From assembly GCA_036490335.1 (NCBI GenBank), contig DASXEB010000022.1, forward strand, positions 102,398 through 166,397: 64,000 nucleotides of DNA. Reading direction: 5' to 3'. The translations under genes and the position numbers were made by a program. This document shows positions 19,692 through 27,635 of this stretch, in pieces (positions within the stretch are counted from its first letter, which is position 1; every line of letters begins with the position of its first letter). The notes under the pieces were generated by a model. The model was not told where the DNA came from. It did no database searches and saw only the letters and a program-made list of their open reading frames with translations. This DNA is from Palsa-1392 sp036490335 (lineage in GTDB: Bacteria > Verrucomicrobiota > Verrucomicrobiia > Chthoniobacterales > UBA10450).

Positions 19692-20650
19692 CGAATCCCG
19701 ACCGCGCGGCGGACCCGCGTCATCACTTCGTTCGCGATCGCGTTCGCGCGCTCGGCACCGTGGGCGAGGACTTCGTCGATGTAACCGGGCTGGGCGAGAA
19801 TCTCCTCGCGGCGTTGGCGCACGGGCGCGAAAAATTCCCAGAGCCTGACGAAAAGCTGCTGCTTGAAATCGCCGTAGCCGCGCCCGCCTTTGGCAAACGC
19901 TTCGCGCATCTCCGCGATCTCGTCAGGCGAGGCGACGAGCGCGTAAAGCTGAAAGATCGACGAAGCGGCGGGGTTCTTCGGCGCCTCGACCGGCGTCGAG
20001 TCGGTCACGATGCTCATGATCCGTTTCCGCGTCTCCTTTTCCTCGCCGAAAATATCGATCGTGTTGCCGTAACTCTTGCTCATCTTCTGGCCGTCGAGCC
20101 CGGGCACGGTGCCGGTCGTTTCCTGGATGCGCGGCTCGGGCACGCGCAGGATTTCGCCGAAAGCTTCGTTCATTTTCGCGGCCAGGTCGCGCGTGATCTC
20201 GACGTGCTGCTTTTGGTCGCGACCGACCGGGACGAGGTCGCTGTCGTAGATCAAAATGTCGGCCGCCATCAGGACGGGGTAGGAGAAAAGGCCGGCCGAG
20301 GCGGCGAGGCCGCGCGCCAGCTTGTCCTTGTAGGAATGGGCGCGTTCGAGCAGGCCCATCGGCGCGATCGTGCTCAGGATCCAGGCCAGCTCCGTGACCT
20401 GCGGCACATCGGATTGGCGGAAGAAAACGGCCCGCTCCGGATCGAGCCCGCAGGCCAGGAAATCGAGCGCGACCCGGCGGGTATTTGCGCGCAGCGCGGC
20501 CGGATCGCGCACCGTCGTGAGGGCGTGATAATCGGCGATAAAACAATACGCTTCACCCTCCTCCTGGAGCGCGATGGCGGGGCGCATCATGCCGAAATAA
20601 TTCCCGACGTGGAGGACGCCGCTTGGTTGGATGCCGGAAAGAATGCGCAT
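19688..20650 (-). CDS. trpS: tryptophanyl-tRNA synthetase
   Basis: Class I aminoacyl-tRNA synthetase charging tRNA-Trp. The HIGH-like GVLHVGNYFG follows the start RILSGIQPSG, and the KMSKS loop reads GQKMSKSYGN. At 320 aa it has the normal compact length. It converges on the PIN-TRAM gene with a 4-bp overlap of stop regions within one GCCTAACGA copy. Confidence 0.97.
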   Translation of the reverse strand: MRILSGIQPSGVLHVGNYFGMMRPAIALQEEGEAYCFIADYHALTTVRDPAALRANTRRVALDFLACGLDPERAVFFRQSDVPQVTELAWILSTIAPMGLLERAHSYKDKLARGLAASAGLFSYPVLMAADILIYDSDLVPVGRDQKQHVEITRDLAAKMNEAFGEILRVPEPRIQETTGTVPGLDGQKMSKSYGNTIDIFGEEKETRKRIMSIVTDSTPVEAPKNPAASSIFQLYALVASPDEIAEMREAFAKGGRGYGDFKQQLFVRLWEFFAPVRQRREEILAQPGYIDEVLAHGAERANAIANEVMTRVRRAVGIR

Positions 20651-20898
20651 GATGTGAAGGCGAAGTTAGGCGCGAACGGCGCTCTCGCCAAGCCGGGAGG
20701 GACGCGCTTTCCGCGGGCCGTTTCGTTCCCTCGGACAACGGGGACGCGCGGACGGGAGGAACGTGGGCGCGCGTCCCTTCGCCTGGCTCGCGATTTTCGT
20801 GAACGGGTCCGACCAAGGCCCCTCCAGCTCGCCGCTGCCGTTGGGGGTGAAGTGACCGGTTCCCGGCGCTCCGGCGGCGCCTGGGCGGCTGAAAACGG

Positions 20899-21045
20899 GC
20901 CGGCAACGCGCCATTGCCCTGTGCCAACGCGCCATTGCCCTGTGCCAACGCGGTTTTGTCCTGCGGCAATGCGATTTTGCCCTGTGCCAAAACGGTTTTG
21001 TCCCGTGGCAACGCGACGTTGTCCCGTGGCAATGGCCCGTTGCGG
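20899..21045. repeat. 21-bp tandem repeat, about six to seven units
   Basis: The word CAA recurs at 20904, 20925, 20946, 20967, 20988, 21009 and 21030, exactly 21 bp apart. Units are degenerate (for example ...CATTGCCCTGTGCCAACG). Being a multiple of three, the period gives heptad repeats in every frame, such as VGTGQWR on the minus strand. No start signal or convincing gene is attached, so it is called a repeat. It lies in the 628-bp gap between trpS and dus (20651-21278); bases 20651-20898 show nothing recognised. Confidence 0.85.
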
Positions 21046-21150
21046 AGCGTTTCCGGGCCAAAAATTCGCTCCCTCAGCCTCCCGACCTGCCGCCCGGAAC
21101 CAAATGCTCACGCCAACCCCCGAGAGGAGGGCGTTGGAAGACGAAAGGCG

Positions 21151-21233
21151 GTTTAAACCACGAAAGGCGCGAAAGGCACGAAGGGGAAGAGGTTTTCCCC
21201 ATCTTCGTATTCTTCGTGCCCTTCGTGGTAAAC
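21151..21233. repeat. 83-bp imperfect palindromic repeat, ACCACGAAGG type
   Basis: The left arm has ACCACGAAAGGC and repeated CGAAAGG words; the right arm has the complementary GCCCTTCGTGGT. An inner hairpin of GGGGAA/TTTTCCCC lies at 21184-21200. Spurious frames through it read TTKGTKNTK-like peptides, a known sign of a dispersed element seen in many environmental Verrucomicrobiota and Planctomycetes genomes. Confidence 0.75.
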
Positions 21234-21278
21234 ATCCGCCCCGCTTGCGCCGGAGCCTGAAAGGGGCACAATCCTCCC

Positions 21279-22262
21279 ATGCTGCCCTGGTTCGCCGACG
21301 GGAAATTCCCGCTTTATCTCGCGCCCATGGCCGGGGTGTCGGATAAGATTTTTCGCCAGCTCTGCAAGGAGCGCGGGGCGGATGTGCTCGTGACCGAGTT
21401 TGTCTCGTCGGAGGGGGTTTTCCGGCGCAACGCCCGGACGCGCGGCTATCTCGAGTTCGACGCGGTGGAGAGGCCGATCGGGGTGCAGCTTTTCGGCGGC
21501 AATGCCGAGCACATGGCGGAGGCGGCCCGGGCGGTGGTCGATTGGGTGCAGCCGGATTTTATCGACCTGAATTTTGGCTGCCCGGTGAACAAGGTGGTGG
21601 CGAAAAACGGCGGCTCGGCCCTGCTCAAAAATTGTCCATTGTTAAGCGAAGTGGCGGGCGCGGTCGTACGTGCGGTCGCGCCTCTGCCGGTGACGGCGAA
21701 GATTCGCACCGGCTGGGATGAGGCGACGATCAATGCCGCGGCGGTGGCGCGGCAGCTCGAGTCGCTCGGCATCGCGGCGGTCGCGGTCCACGGGCGGACG
21801 CGGGCCCAGGGTTATTCCGGGGCCGCGGATTGGGATGTGATCGCGGAGGTGGCGGCGAGCGTGTCGATCCCGGTGATCGGGAACGGCGATCTCTTCAGCG
21901 CGGCGGACGTGGCGCGGCGCCGGGGCGAGAGCGGGATCGCCGGGGCGATGATGGGCCGCGCGGCCATGAATTCGCCCTGGATTTTCTCGCAAACGAAACA
22001 TTTCCTCGCCACCGGCGAGTTGCTCCCGCCGCCCGCGCCGGAGGAGAAGTGGCCGCTCATCCTGCGGCATTGCGAGCTGGCGGTGGCGGAGTGCGGGATC
22101 GAGGATCTGGCGATGCGCTCGATGCGGGGGCGGCTGATGGCTTACACGAAAGGCCTGCCGGCTGGGAAAATGTTGCGGGAACAATTCCAGCACGTGAGTT
22201 CGTTAGGCGAAGTCGCGCAAATCGCGGCGGAGCATCTGGCGGGTTGCCTCGAAGCGGCGTAA
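21279..22262 (+). CDS. dus: tRNA-dihydrouridine synthase
   Basis: FMN enzyme reducing uridines in tRNA D-loops. The start YLAPMAGVSDKIFRQLC, catalytic Cys in DLNFGCPVNKVVAKNGGSALL, and later VHGRTRAQGYSG and IPVIGNGDLFS are all typical of the Dus family, closest to DusB by eye. 327 aa is normal. It begins 46 bp after the palindromic repeat. Confidence 0.94.
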   Translation: MLPWFADGKFPLYLAPMAGVSDKIFRQLCKERGADVLVTEFVSSEGVFRRNARTRGYLEFDAVERPIGVQLFGGNAEHMAEAARAVVDWVQPDFIDLNFGCPVNKVVAKNGGSALLKNCPLLSEVAGAVVRAVAPLPVTAKIRTGWDEATINAAAVARQLESLGIAAVAVHGRTRAQGYSGAADWDVIAEVAASVSIPVIGNGDLFSAADVARRRGESGIAGAMMGRAAMNSPWIFSQTKHFLATGELLPPPAPEEKWPLILRHCELAVAECGIEDLAMRSMRGRLMAYTKGLPAGKMLREQFQHVSSLGEVAQIAAEHLAGCLEAA

Positions 22263-22271
22263 GTTTGGCGC

Positions 22272-22652
22272 GTGACGGCGGCGCCTTTGCCTAACGACGG
22301 GATCAAATTCAAGATCGGGAACGAGCGGCTCGTGCGCGTGACGGAGAGCGCGTCGCGCAAGCTGACTTCGCTGCTCGCGAAGCAGGGCCGCGCGACCGGG
22401 GCGTTGCGCGTGGCGGTGATCGGCGGCGGCTGTTCCGGGCTGCAATACAAGATGGATCTCGTGGACGGGCCGGCCAGTCGCGACATTATGGTCGAGTCGC
22501 AAAACGTGCGCGTGGTGGTGGACCCGAAGAGCGCGCTTTTCGTCAGCGGCTCGGTGCTCGATTTCAGCGAAGATCTGCAAAAGGGCGGCTTCAAGGTGAC
22601 GAATCCGAACGCGGTCGCGCACTGTTCCTGCGGCGAAAGCTTTTCGGCATGA
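22272..22652 (+). CDS. A-type Fe-S cluster carrier (IscA/ErpA-like)
   Basis: Delivers Fe-S clusters to apoproteins. The three conserved Cys are seen: one in GGGCSGLQY and two in the C-terminal HCSCGESF. GTG 22272 gives a 126-aa protein with a slightly long N-terminus containing a motif copy (PLPNDGI). The stop overlaps the next start (ATGA), linking it to the HscB-like gene. Confidence 0.92.
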   Translation: MTAAPLPNDGIKFKIGNERLVRVTESASRKLTSLLAKQGRATGALRVAVIGGGCSGLQYKMDLVDGPASRDIMVESQNVRVVVDPKSALFVSGSVLDFSEDLQKGGFKVTNPNAVAHCSCGESFSA

Positions 22653-23191
22653 CGGATTACTTCGCGCTCCTCGGCGAAGCGCGGCGGCCGTGGCTCGAGC
22701 CGGAGGAGTTGAAGGAGAAATATCACGCGCAGGCTCGCGCGGGCTCGCCTAACGAGGAGTTGAACGAGGCGTTCCGCGTCCTTTCGGAGCCGCGTTTGCG
22801 TTTGCAACACTTGCTCGCGCTGGAAAAAATCGAGACGCCGGCCGGCCGCGCCATTCCGCCGGAGGTGGCGGAACTTTTCTGGAGGGGCGGAAATGTTTTG
22901 CGCGAGACGGAAAGCTGGCTGCGGCGAAACGCGGAGGCGAGCGGCCAGCTTGCGCGCGCCATGTTGCACCCGCAGCGGTTGAAGTTGAACGAGCGCCTAA
23001 CGAGTCTGGAATCCGGTCTGAACGCGAGCCACGAAGCGACGCTCGGCCGCCTGCAAACCCTGGATGCACGCTGGGCGACGCGCGCGCCTAACGATGCGGC
23101 GGAGCTGATCGAGATTTACGATTCGCTTTCCTATCTGGCGCGTCTGCGCGAGCGCGCGGCGGAAAAACGTTTGCAGCTCGAGCTGGCCTAA
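22649..23191 (+). CDS. HscB-like J-protein, degenerate J-domain
   Basis: Probable Fe-S co-chaperone. The N-terminus YFALLGEARRPWLEPEELKEKYHAQARAG-type region matches the HscB J-domain layout, with the later NEAFRVLSEPRLRLQHLL helix and an all-helical C-terminal half. The HPD triad that stimulates Hsp70 ATPase is not present at the expected place, where the sequence reads HAQ. The link to the A-type carrier by a 4-nt overlap supports an Fe-S role. The stop TAA lies in a motif copy. Confidence 0.72.
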   Translation: MTDYFALLGEARRPWLEPEELKEKYHAQARAGSPNEELNEAFRVLSEPRLRLQHLLALEKIETPAGRAIPPEVAELFWRGGNVLRETESWLRRNAEASGQLARAMLHPQRLKLNERLTSLESGLNASHEATLGRLQTLDARWATRAPNDAAELIEIYDSLSYLARLRERAAEKRLQLELA

Positions 23192-23229
23192 CGAGTCGAG
23201 ACGGCGCGATTTTTGTTTGCAAGGCGGCA

Positions 23230-23249
23230 TGCTTTTGCGAACATGTTCG
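23230..23249. promoter_or_regulatory. candidate LexA operator overlapping the lexA start
   Basis: A perfect 12-bp palindrome CGAACATGTTCG (23238-23249) ends one base before the lexA ATG. The half-sites GAACA and TGTTC also form a degenerate TGTTC-N4-GAACA site with TGCTT at 23230. That arrangement is, from memory, the LexA motif reported for Verrucomicrobia. Binding here would block lexA translation or transcription start, giving autorepression. Confidence 0.55.
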
Positions 23250-23250
23250 G

Positions 23251-23865
23251 ATGCTCACGGCCGGACAAAAAAAAGTCCTGCAATTCATCGAGGCGGAACA
23301 GCGGGAGAAGGGCGTCACGCCCAGCACTCGCGAAATCCAGGAACACTTTGGCTTCGCCAGCCAGACGTCGGTGATGCAATACCTCGCGGCACTGGAGCGG
23401 AAGGGTGTGCTGCAGCGGTACGCGCGGAAGGCTCGCGCGCTGGTCACAGCCGGAACCAGATTGCGAGTGGTCGACATTCCCATCTATGGCCAGATCCCCG
23501 CTGGAATGTCGGCCCTCGCGGAGGAGCGGGTGGAGGGTCACGTCACGCTCGGGCTGGACTCGTTAGGCGCGACGCGCGGCGGGCGCACTTTTGCCTTGCG
23601 CGTGCGCGGTGATTCGATGATCGGCGCGCATATTCTCGACGGCGACATCGTGATTTTGGAAGATCGCAAGACGGCGAAGAACGGCGACATCGTGGCGGCG
23701 TTGATCGACGGCGAGACGACGCTAAAACGCTATGTGACTGAACGCGGCCGGCCGTTTTTGAAGGCGGAAAATCCGAGCTTTCCGAATCTGCGACCGGCGC
23801 GCGAGCTCGTCATTCAGGGCGTGATGATTTCGCTCGTGCGCGATCGGGCGCAGGCCGGGGCGTAA
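23251..23865 (+). CDS. lexA: SOS repressor LexA
   Basis: 204 aa. A winged helix-turn-helix (residues 1-65, with TPSTREIQEHFGFASQTSV) is followed by an S24 autoprotease domain. The cleavage site Ala84-Gly85 lies in YGQIPAGMSA; catalytic Ser122 is in RGDSMIGAHI and Lys159 in GETTLKRY. It represses DNA-damage genes until RecA-stimulated self-cleavage. A candidate operator abuts the start. recA is also in this window (33915-34955). Confidence 0.96.
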   Translation: MLTAGQKKVLQFIEAEQREKGVTPSTREIQEHFGFASQTSVMQYLAALERKGVLQRYARKARALVTAGTRLRVVDIPIYGQIPAGMSALAEERVEGHVTLGLDSLGATRGGRTFALRVRGDSMIGAHILDGDIVILEDRKTAKNGDIVAALIDGETTLKRYVTERGRPFLKAENPSFPNLRPARELVIQGVMISLVRDRAQAGA

Positions 23866-23874
23866 GGTTGGGGC

Positions 23875-24852
23875 GTGGCCGGCCTAACGACTTACACTGT
23901 TCCCCTGACGATCGCGCAAATAAAAAAGCTGCGGCATTTGATCGCAGAACTAGGCTTCGCTTTTTCGCCGCGGCCTTACACGATTTTCTTCGCGAAAAAA
24001 GACAAGCTGAGCGTCGCGGTTTACGAGAAAGGGCCGAAGCTTTTGCTTCAGGGAAAAGGGATCGAGGATTTCGTCAGCTTCGAGCTCGAGCCGAAAGTTC
24101 TCGGCGAAGCGCGGCTCGGCTACGAAGAAGTGCATTCGCCGGAAATGTTCGAGCCGCATTTCGGGATCGACGAAAGCGGCAAGGGCGATTTTTTCGGACC
24201 GCTCGTGATCGCGGGTGTCTTCACCGATCGCGCGATCGCGCGCGCATTTCTTGAGGCCGGCATTCAGGACAGCAAACGGATCGGATCGGACGCGAAGATT
24301 CACGCATTCGCAAAATTGATTCGGCAGACGCCGGGCGTCGCGTTTGAGATCGTGCTCGTCGGCCCGGAAAAATACAACGAGCTTTACGCGAAGTTTGAAA
24401 ATCTGAACACCCTGCTCGGCTGGGGACACGCGCGCGTGATTGAAAATTTGCTCGCGAAACGTCCCGATTGTTCGCGTGCCTTGTCGGATAAATTTGCCGA
24501 TGCCGGCGTGATCGAGAGGGCGCTCTTGCAGCGCGGAACAGAAATTCAGATCGAGCAACGAACGCGCGCGGAATCCGATCTCGCGGTCGCGGCGGCGTCG
24601 ATCCTGGCGCGCGAAGCGTTTATCGACTGGCTCGATTTCGCGGGAAAACGCGCGGGATTTTCTCTCGGGCGCGGTGTCTCGGCGCCGATCAAAGAGACGG
24701 CGCGAAAAATTGTCGAACGCGATGGCGCGGCGGCGTTGCGGAAATTTGCCAAGGTCCATTTTCGGACCGCATCGGAGGTCGCGCCTAACGACTTCGCCGC
24801 GCCGCCGCCGCGTCGCGCGTGGCGAAAAGCGCGCGACGCCGGCGACTCGTGA
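23875..24852 (+). CDS. rnhC: ribonuclease HIII
   Basis: Degrades the RNA of RNA-DNA hybrids. An N-terminal TBP-like substrate-binding domain (about 1-90) is followed by a type 2 RNase H fold with GIDESGKGDFFGPLVIAG near residue 97 and the later Asp-containing AGIQDSK and ESDLAVAAASILAR. The long N-domain and the DESGKGD form separate HIII from HII. GTG 23875 is 9 bp after lexA. Copies of the motif sit at both ends (23882, 24783). Confidence 0.93.
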   Translation: MAGLTTYTVPLTIAQIKKLRHLIAELGFAFSPRPYTIFFAKKDKLSVAVYEKGPKLLLQGKGIEDFVSFELEPKVLGEARLGYEEVHSPEMFEPHFGIDESGKGDFFGPLVIAGVFTDRAIARAFLEAGIQDSKRIGSDAKIHAFAKLIRQTPGVAFEIVLVGPEKYNELYAKFENLNTLLGWGHARVIENLLAKRPDCSRALSDKFADAGVIERALLQRGTEIQIEQRTRAESDLAVAAASILAREAFIDWLDFAGKRAGFSLGRGVSAPIKETARKIVERDGAAALRKFAKVHFRTASEVAPNDFAAPPPRRAWRKARDAGDS

Positions 24853-24928
24853 TTTTCAGCTGCAAACGTAATCATTTTCCGCGGCAAACTTCCTGCTTCC
24901 AGTGGCGTAGGCCGCTTCAGGCCTGGTC

Positions 24929-25669
24929 ATGGAAACACGATTACTCATTCTCAACGCCGAGCCGGTTTTCCAGGATCAGGCGCTCGCGATCTTCGACGCA
25001 ATGGAAAAGCTCGAGCGCCGGATTGTGCGCACGCTGGGCGAAGCGATCGCGATATTATTGCGCGAGAGTTTCGACCTTTTCGTCGTCGAAGGCGAAGCGG
25101 CCGTCGCGATCGAGGAAGCGACAAACGCGCGCCAGCATTTTCCTTCGCTCGAAATTGTCTGCCTGCTCGAGGACGCGGCCGGCGCGGCCACTCGTGCGCA
25201 GGCGGAAGAGCAGCGCATTGCGCTCGTGCCGCGCGATGTTCCGACGCGGCAGTTGCGGCGGAGTTTGCGCAAGATGCTTTCGGCCTTTGAACGTTTCACG
25301 GGCTCGGCCGCGGAAGGAATCGATTCGTGTCATTCCCTGATCGGAAGTCTGGATCAATTTTCAGCCGCGGAGATTTTGCAGATGTGTTGTCTCAGCCAGC
25401 GCACCGGGCGTTTTGTTTTCAAATCGGCCCGCGGCGACAGCGAAGTTTATCTGAATCACGGCACGATCCGGCACGCGGTTTACGGAACGCTCGAAGGCGA
25501 AGCGGCGCTCGCGGAAACTTTCCGCTGGCGACAGGGCCGTTTTTATTTTGAGGAGGGAATCATCAATCGCGTGCAGACGATCGACCGGCCGCTCGCGCAT
25601 CTGCTGCTCGATAATTTGCAAAAATCCGACGAGCTAATCGAAAGCGCGGGCCTCACCAAAGAATCGTGA
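24929..25669 (+). CDS. receiver-like protein with DUF4388/PATAN domain
   Basis: 246 aa. The N-terminal half (1-120) looks like a response-regulator receiver fold without a clear phosphoacceptor pattern. The C-terminal half (about 135-235) has the PATAN/DUF4388 pattern: GSLDQFSAAEILQMCCLSQRTG, then GEVYLNHG-like and ALAETFRWRQGRFYFE. Such proteins occur in signalling and motility modules of several phyla. It overlaps the next gene by GTGA. Confidence 0.75.
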   Translation: METRLLILNAEPVFQDQALAIFDAMEKLERRIVRTLGEAIAILLRESFDLFVVEGEAAVAIEEATNARQHFPSLEIVCLLEDAAGAATRAQAEEQRIALVPRDVPTRQLRRSLRKMLSAFERFTGSAAEGIDSCHSLIGSLDQFSAAEILQMCCLSQRTGRFVFKSARGDSEVYLNHGTIRHAVYGTLEGEAALAETFRWRQGRFYFEEGIINRVQTIDRPLAHLLLDNLQKSDELIESAGLTKES

Positions 25670-26100
25670 AAGATCCGGCACTCGAAAACGACCTGCGGCT
25701 CCTGACCCTGCAGGCGGAAAGTTGGAAACGGCTGCACGATTTCATGAATTGGGCGCTGGACAAGGCGGCGCCCATGATCACGCTCGAGCAGGAACGCCAG
25801 TTCACCGAACTGCGCGGCATTCTGCTCCAGGAAAGCGAGCACGTTTTGAGCGAACTCGATCTGAGCGACGAATTGCTCGGCAAAACCCTCAACCTGCTCA
25901 ATCGCGCGACCTCGATGCGCGCGATGCGCGAGCTGAGCGGGATCGACGCGCGCCGGCTGGAGATGGATTGGAACGTGATCTTCGCCAAGATGGGCACGGT
26001 GCTCGGGCAGTTGAAGAAGATGCGCAAAGAATTCAGCCTGCGAAAAAATTTCGCGGAAACACTCGCGCAGTTCTTCCGCCCAAAGCGCGCGCGCGGGTAA
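25666..26100 (+). CDS. helical protein of unknown function, coupled to DUF4388 gene
   Basis: 144 aa from GTG 25666, overlapping the previous stop. It is predicted almost wholly helical, with heptad-like leucines (LNLLNRATSMRAMRELSGID) and a basic C-terminus. No family is recognised. Tight coupling implies it acts with the DUF4388 protein, perhaps as a partner. Confidence 0.65.
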   Translation: MKDPALENDLRLLTLQAESWKRLHDFMNWALDKAAPMITLEQERQFTELRGILLQESEHVLSELDLSDELLGKTLNLLNRATSMRAMRELSGIDARRLEMDWNVIFAKMGTVLGQLKKMRKEFSLRKNFAETLAQFFRPKRARG

Positions 26101-26209
26101 AAAATGTGGGGATCGAGCCAGGCGTTGTCTCGCTTTTCATTCGCGGCGAAATTTTTACGAAAGTTATGCCATCGGATAAAGATCGGGATGCGATTCAGAT
26201 TCGAAGTTT

Positions 26210-26602
26210 ATGAGCAAGCTAACTAAAAGAGATATCGTCGTTTCCATCGCCAACAAGACCGGCGTCGTGCAACAACAGGTGTACGACATCGTCCAACAAA
26301 CGCTCGACGAAATTACCGACAGCCTCGCCCGCAACGTCACGGTCGAGCTGCGCAATTTCGGCGTTTTCCAGCCGCGCCTGACGCGACCGCGCGTCGGCCG
26401 CAATCCCAATCGGCCCGAGGTCAGCTTCGTGATTCCGGCGCGCGCGACGGTGAAATTCAAGGCCGGGAAAATCATGCGCCAGCGGGTGGAAAAACTTTCC
26501 CGCGAAATGAAAGAGGCGCAGTCGCAAAAACAAAATCGCGCCGCCGGCGACCGCGACGGATCGTCCTCCGCCACACACGAGGGCGCCACCGTCGCCAACT
26601 GA
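26210..26602 (+). CDS. HU/IHF-family DNA-binding protein
   Basis: Histone-like DNA-bending protein. The core (1-95) starts MSKLTKRDIVVSIA and includes the arm region VELRNFGVFQPRLTRPRVGRNP with the Pro-tipped hairpin, then VKFKAGKIMRQRV. A 35-residue polar tail rich in Gln, Ser and Lys follows, unusual for IHF. It stands alone after 109 bp of non-coding DNA. IHF alpha or beta identity cannot be set. Confidence 0.9.
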   Translation: MSKLTKRDIVVSIANKTGVVQQQVYDIVQQTLDEITDSLARNVTVELRNFGVFQPRLTRPRVGRNPNRPEVSFVIPARATVKFKAGKIMRQRVEKLSREMKEAQSQKQNRAAGDRDGSSSATHEGATVAN

Positions 26603-26701
26603 TCTTCACAGGATCAAGTTTTCTTTGCCGGCCGACGCCGGCAACATTTCCCGCGAATCCGTTTTGTGCTCGACGCACGAATGAGCTAGACATCGATCTT
26701 T

Positions 26702-27619
26702 ATGAAAAAAATTTCCCTTCTATTTTCGTCCCTTCTTTTCGCTTTTCTGGCGCCCGCCTGGGCTGGCTCGGAAATGCAAAGCACGACCACGACCGCGAAC
26801 ACGGCCGGCGAGCAAACCCAGCCCGTGCCGCTCGACATTTTCAACTCCGAGAGCGCCTACACTTTTGAGAGCGATCTGAATCACGGCGGCAGTTTCGGCA
26901 AGCAGGACGAAATCCAGAACGAGCTCGAATACGCTCATCGCTTCCAGATCAGCGGCAATCTTTATCTTCATGCCGGCGTCTCCTACGACCGCTTCGATTT
27001 CGGCACCACGAACGCGCCCGTGCCCGATCATCTGCAATCATTCGCCGGCGTCATCGGCATCGATTACATGCACGGCTCGGATGTCGGCGCGTTCTTCCAG
27101 ATTCGCCCGGGCTTTTACACGCAGAACGATTTCGGCAGCTCGTCGTTCGATATTCCGATCACCGTCGGGCGAATTTTCGTGATCAAAACCGACAAGCTTT
27201 ATCTTTTTGCGGGCGCTTACGCGGCCTTCCTGCGCGGCGGCTATCCCGTGCTGCCGCTCGGCGGCGTGATCTGGATTGTGAACGATAATCTTCGCCTGAT
27301 GGGTGTGCTGCCGGAGCCGAAGCTGATTTATTCGCCGACAAAAAATCTCGATCTCTACGTCGGCGGCGAAGTTTCCGGCGGCTCGTTCCGCACCGATCGC
27401 AACTCAAACATCGCGCCGGCGAAGCTCGACGGCACGCAGGTCGATTTTTCCGATTATCGCGCCGGCGTCGGCTTGTCTTATGACATCTGCAAAAGCTTCA
27501 CCGCCGATGTTGGCGCCGGCTATTCGATCGAGCGTCAATTCGCCTTCCATCGCGCGGGCGAAAATTACCGCACCGATCCCTCGCCCTATCTGCGACTGGA
27601 GTTGAAAGCGCAATTCTAA
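26702..27619 (+). CDS. putative outer-membrane beta-barrel protein (module A)
   Basis: A signal peptide (MKKISLLFSSLLFAFLAPAWA) is followed by alternating aromatic/polar strands (YLHAGVSYDRFDFG, GAYAAFLRGGYPVLPLGG) and a terminal Phe (LRLELKAQF), all typical of an outer-membrane barrel. It is a divergent paralogue of 31909-32832: both share YPVLP.GG, VLPEPKL/VLPTPRL and the closing YLRLEL/YASLQL-type strand. It is followed 16 bp later by a secreted protein that also has a paralogue. It contains no GCCTAACGA copy. Confidence 0.75.
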   Translation: MKKISLLFSSLLFAFLAPAWAGSEMQSTTTTANTAGEQTQPVPLDIFNSESAYTFESDLNHGGSFGKQDEIQNELEYAHRFQISGNLYLHAGVSYDRFDFGTTNAPVPDHLQSFAGVIGIDYMHGSDVGAFFQIRPGFYTQNDFGSSSFDIPITVGRIFVIKTDKLYLFAGAYAAFLRGGYPVLPLGGVIWIVNDNLRLMGVLPEPKLIYSPTKNLDLYVGGEVSGGSFRTDRNSNIAPAKLDGTQVDFSDYRAGVGLSYDICKSFTADVGAGYSIERQFAFHRAGENYRTDPSPYLRLELKAQF

Positions 27620-27635
27620 AGCGCGAAGTGACGGC

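Noticed and set aside
20899..21045. CRISPR array
   Set aside because: Units are contiguous and degenerate, with no unique spacers and no cas genes.
20553..21111. Minus-strand heptad-repeat proteins over the 20.9-kb array
   Set aside because: All three frames are open because the period is 21 bp; no ribosome site, signal or conserved flank, so treated as a repeat.
19760..21346. 528-residue plus-strand frame across trpS
   Set aside because: Antisense to trpS and extended through the 21-bp and palindromic repeats; no domain features.
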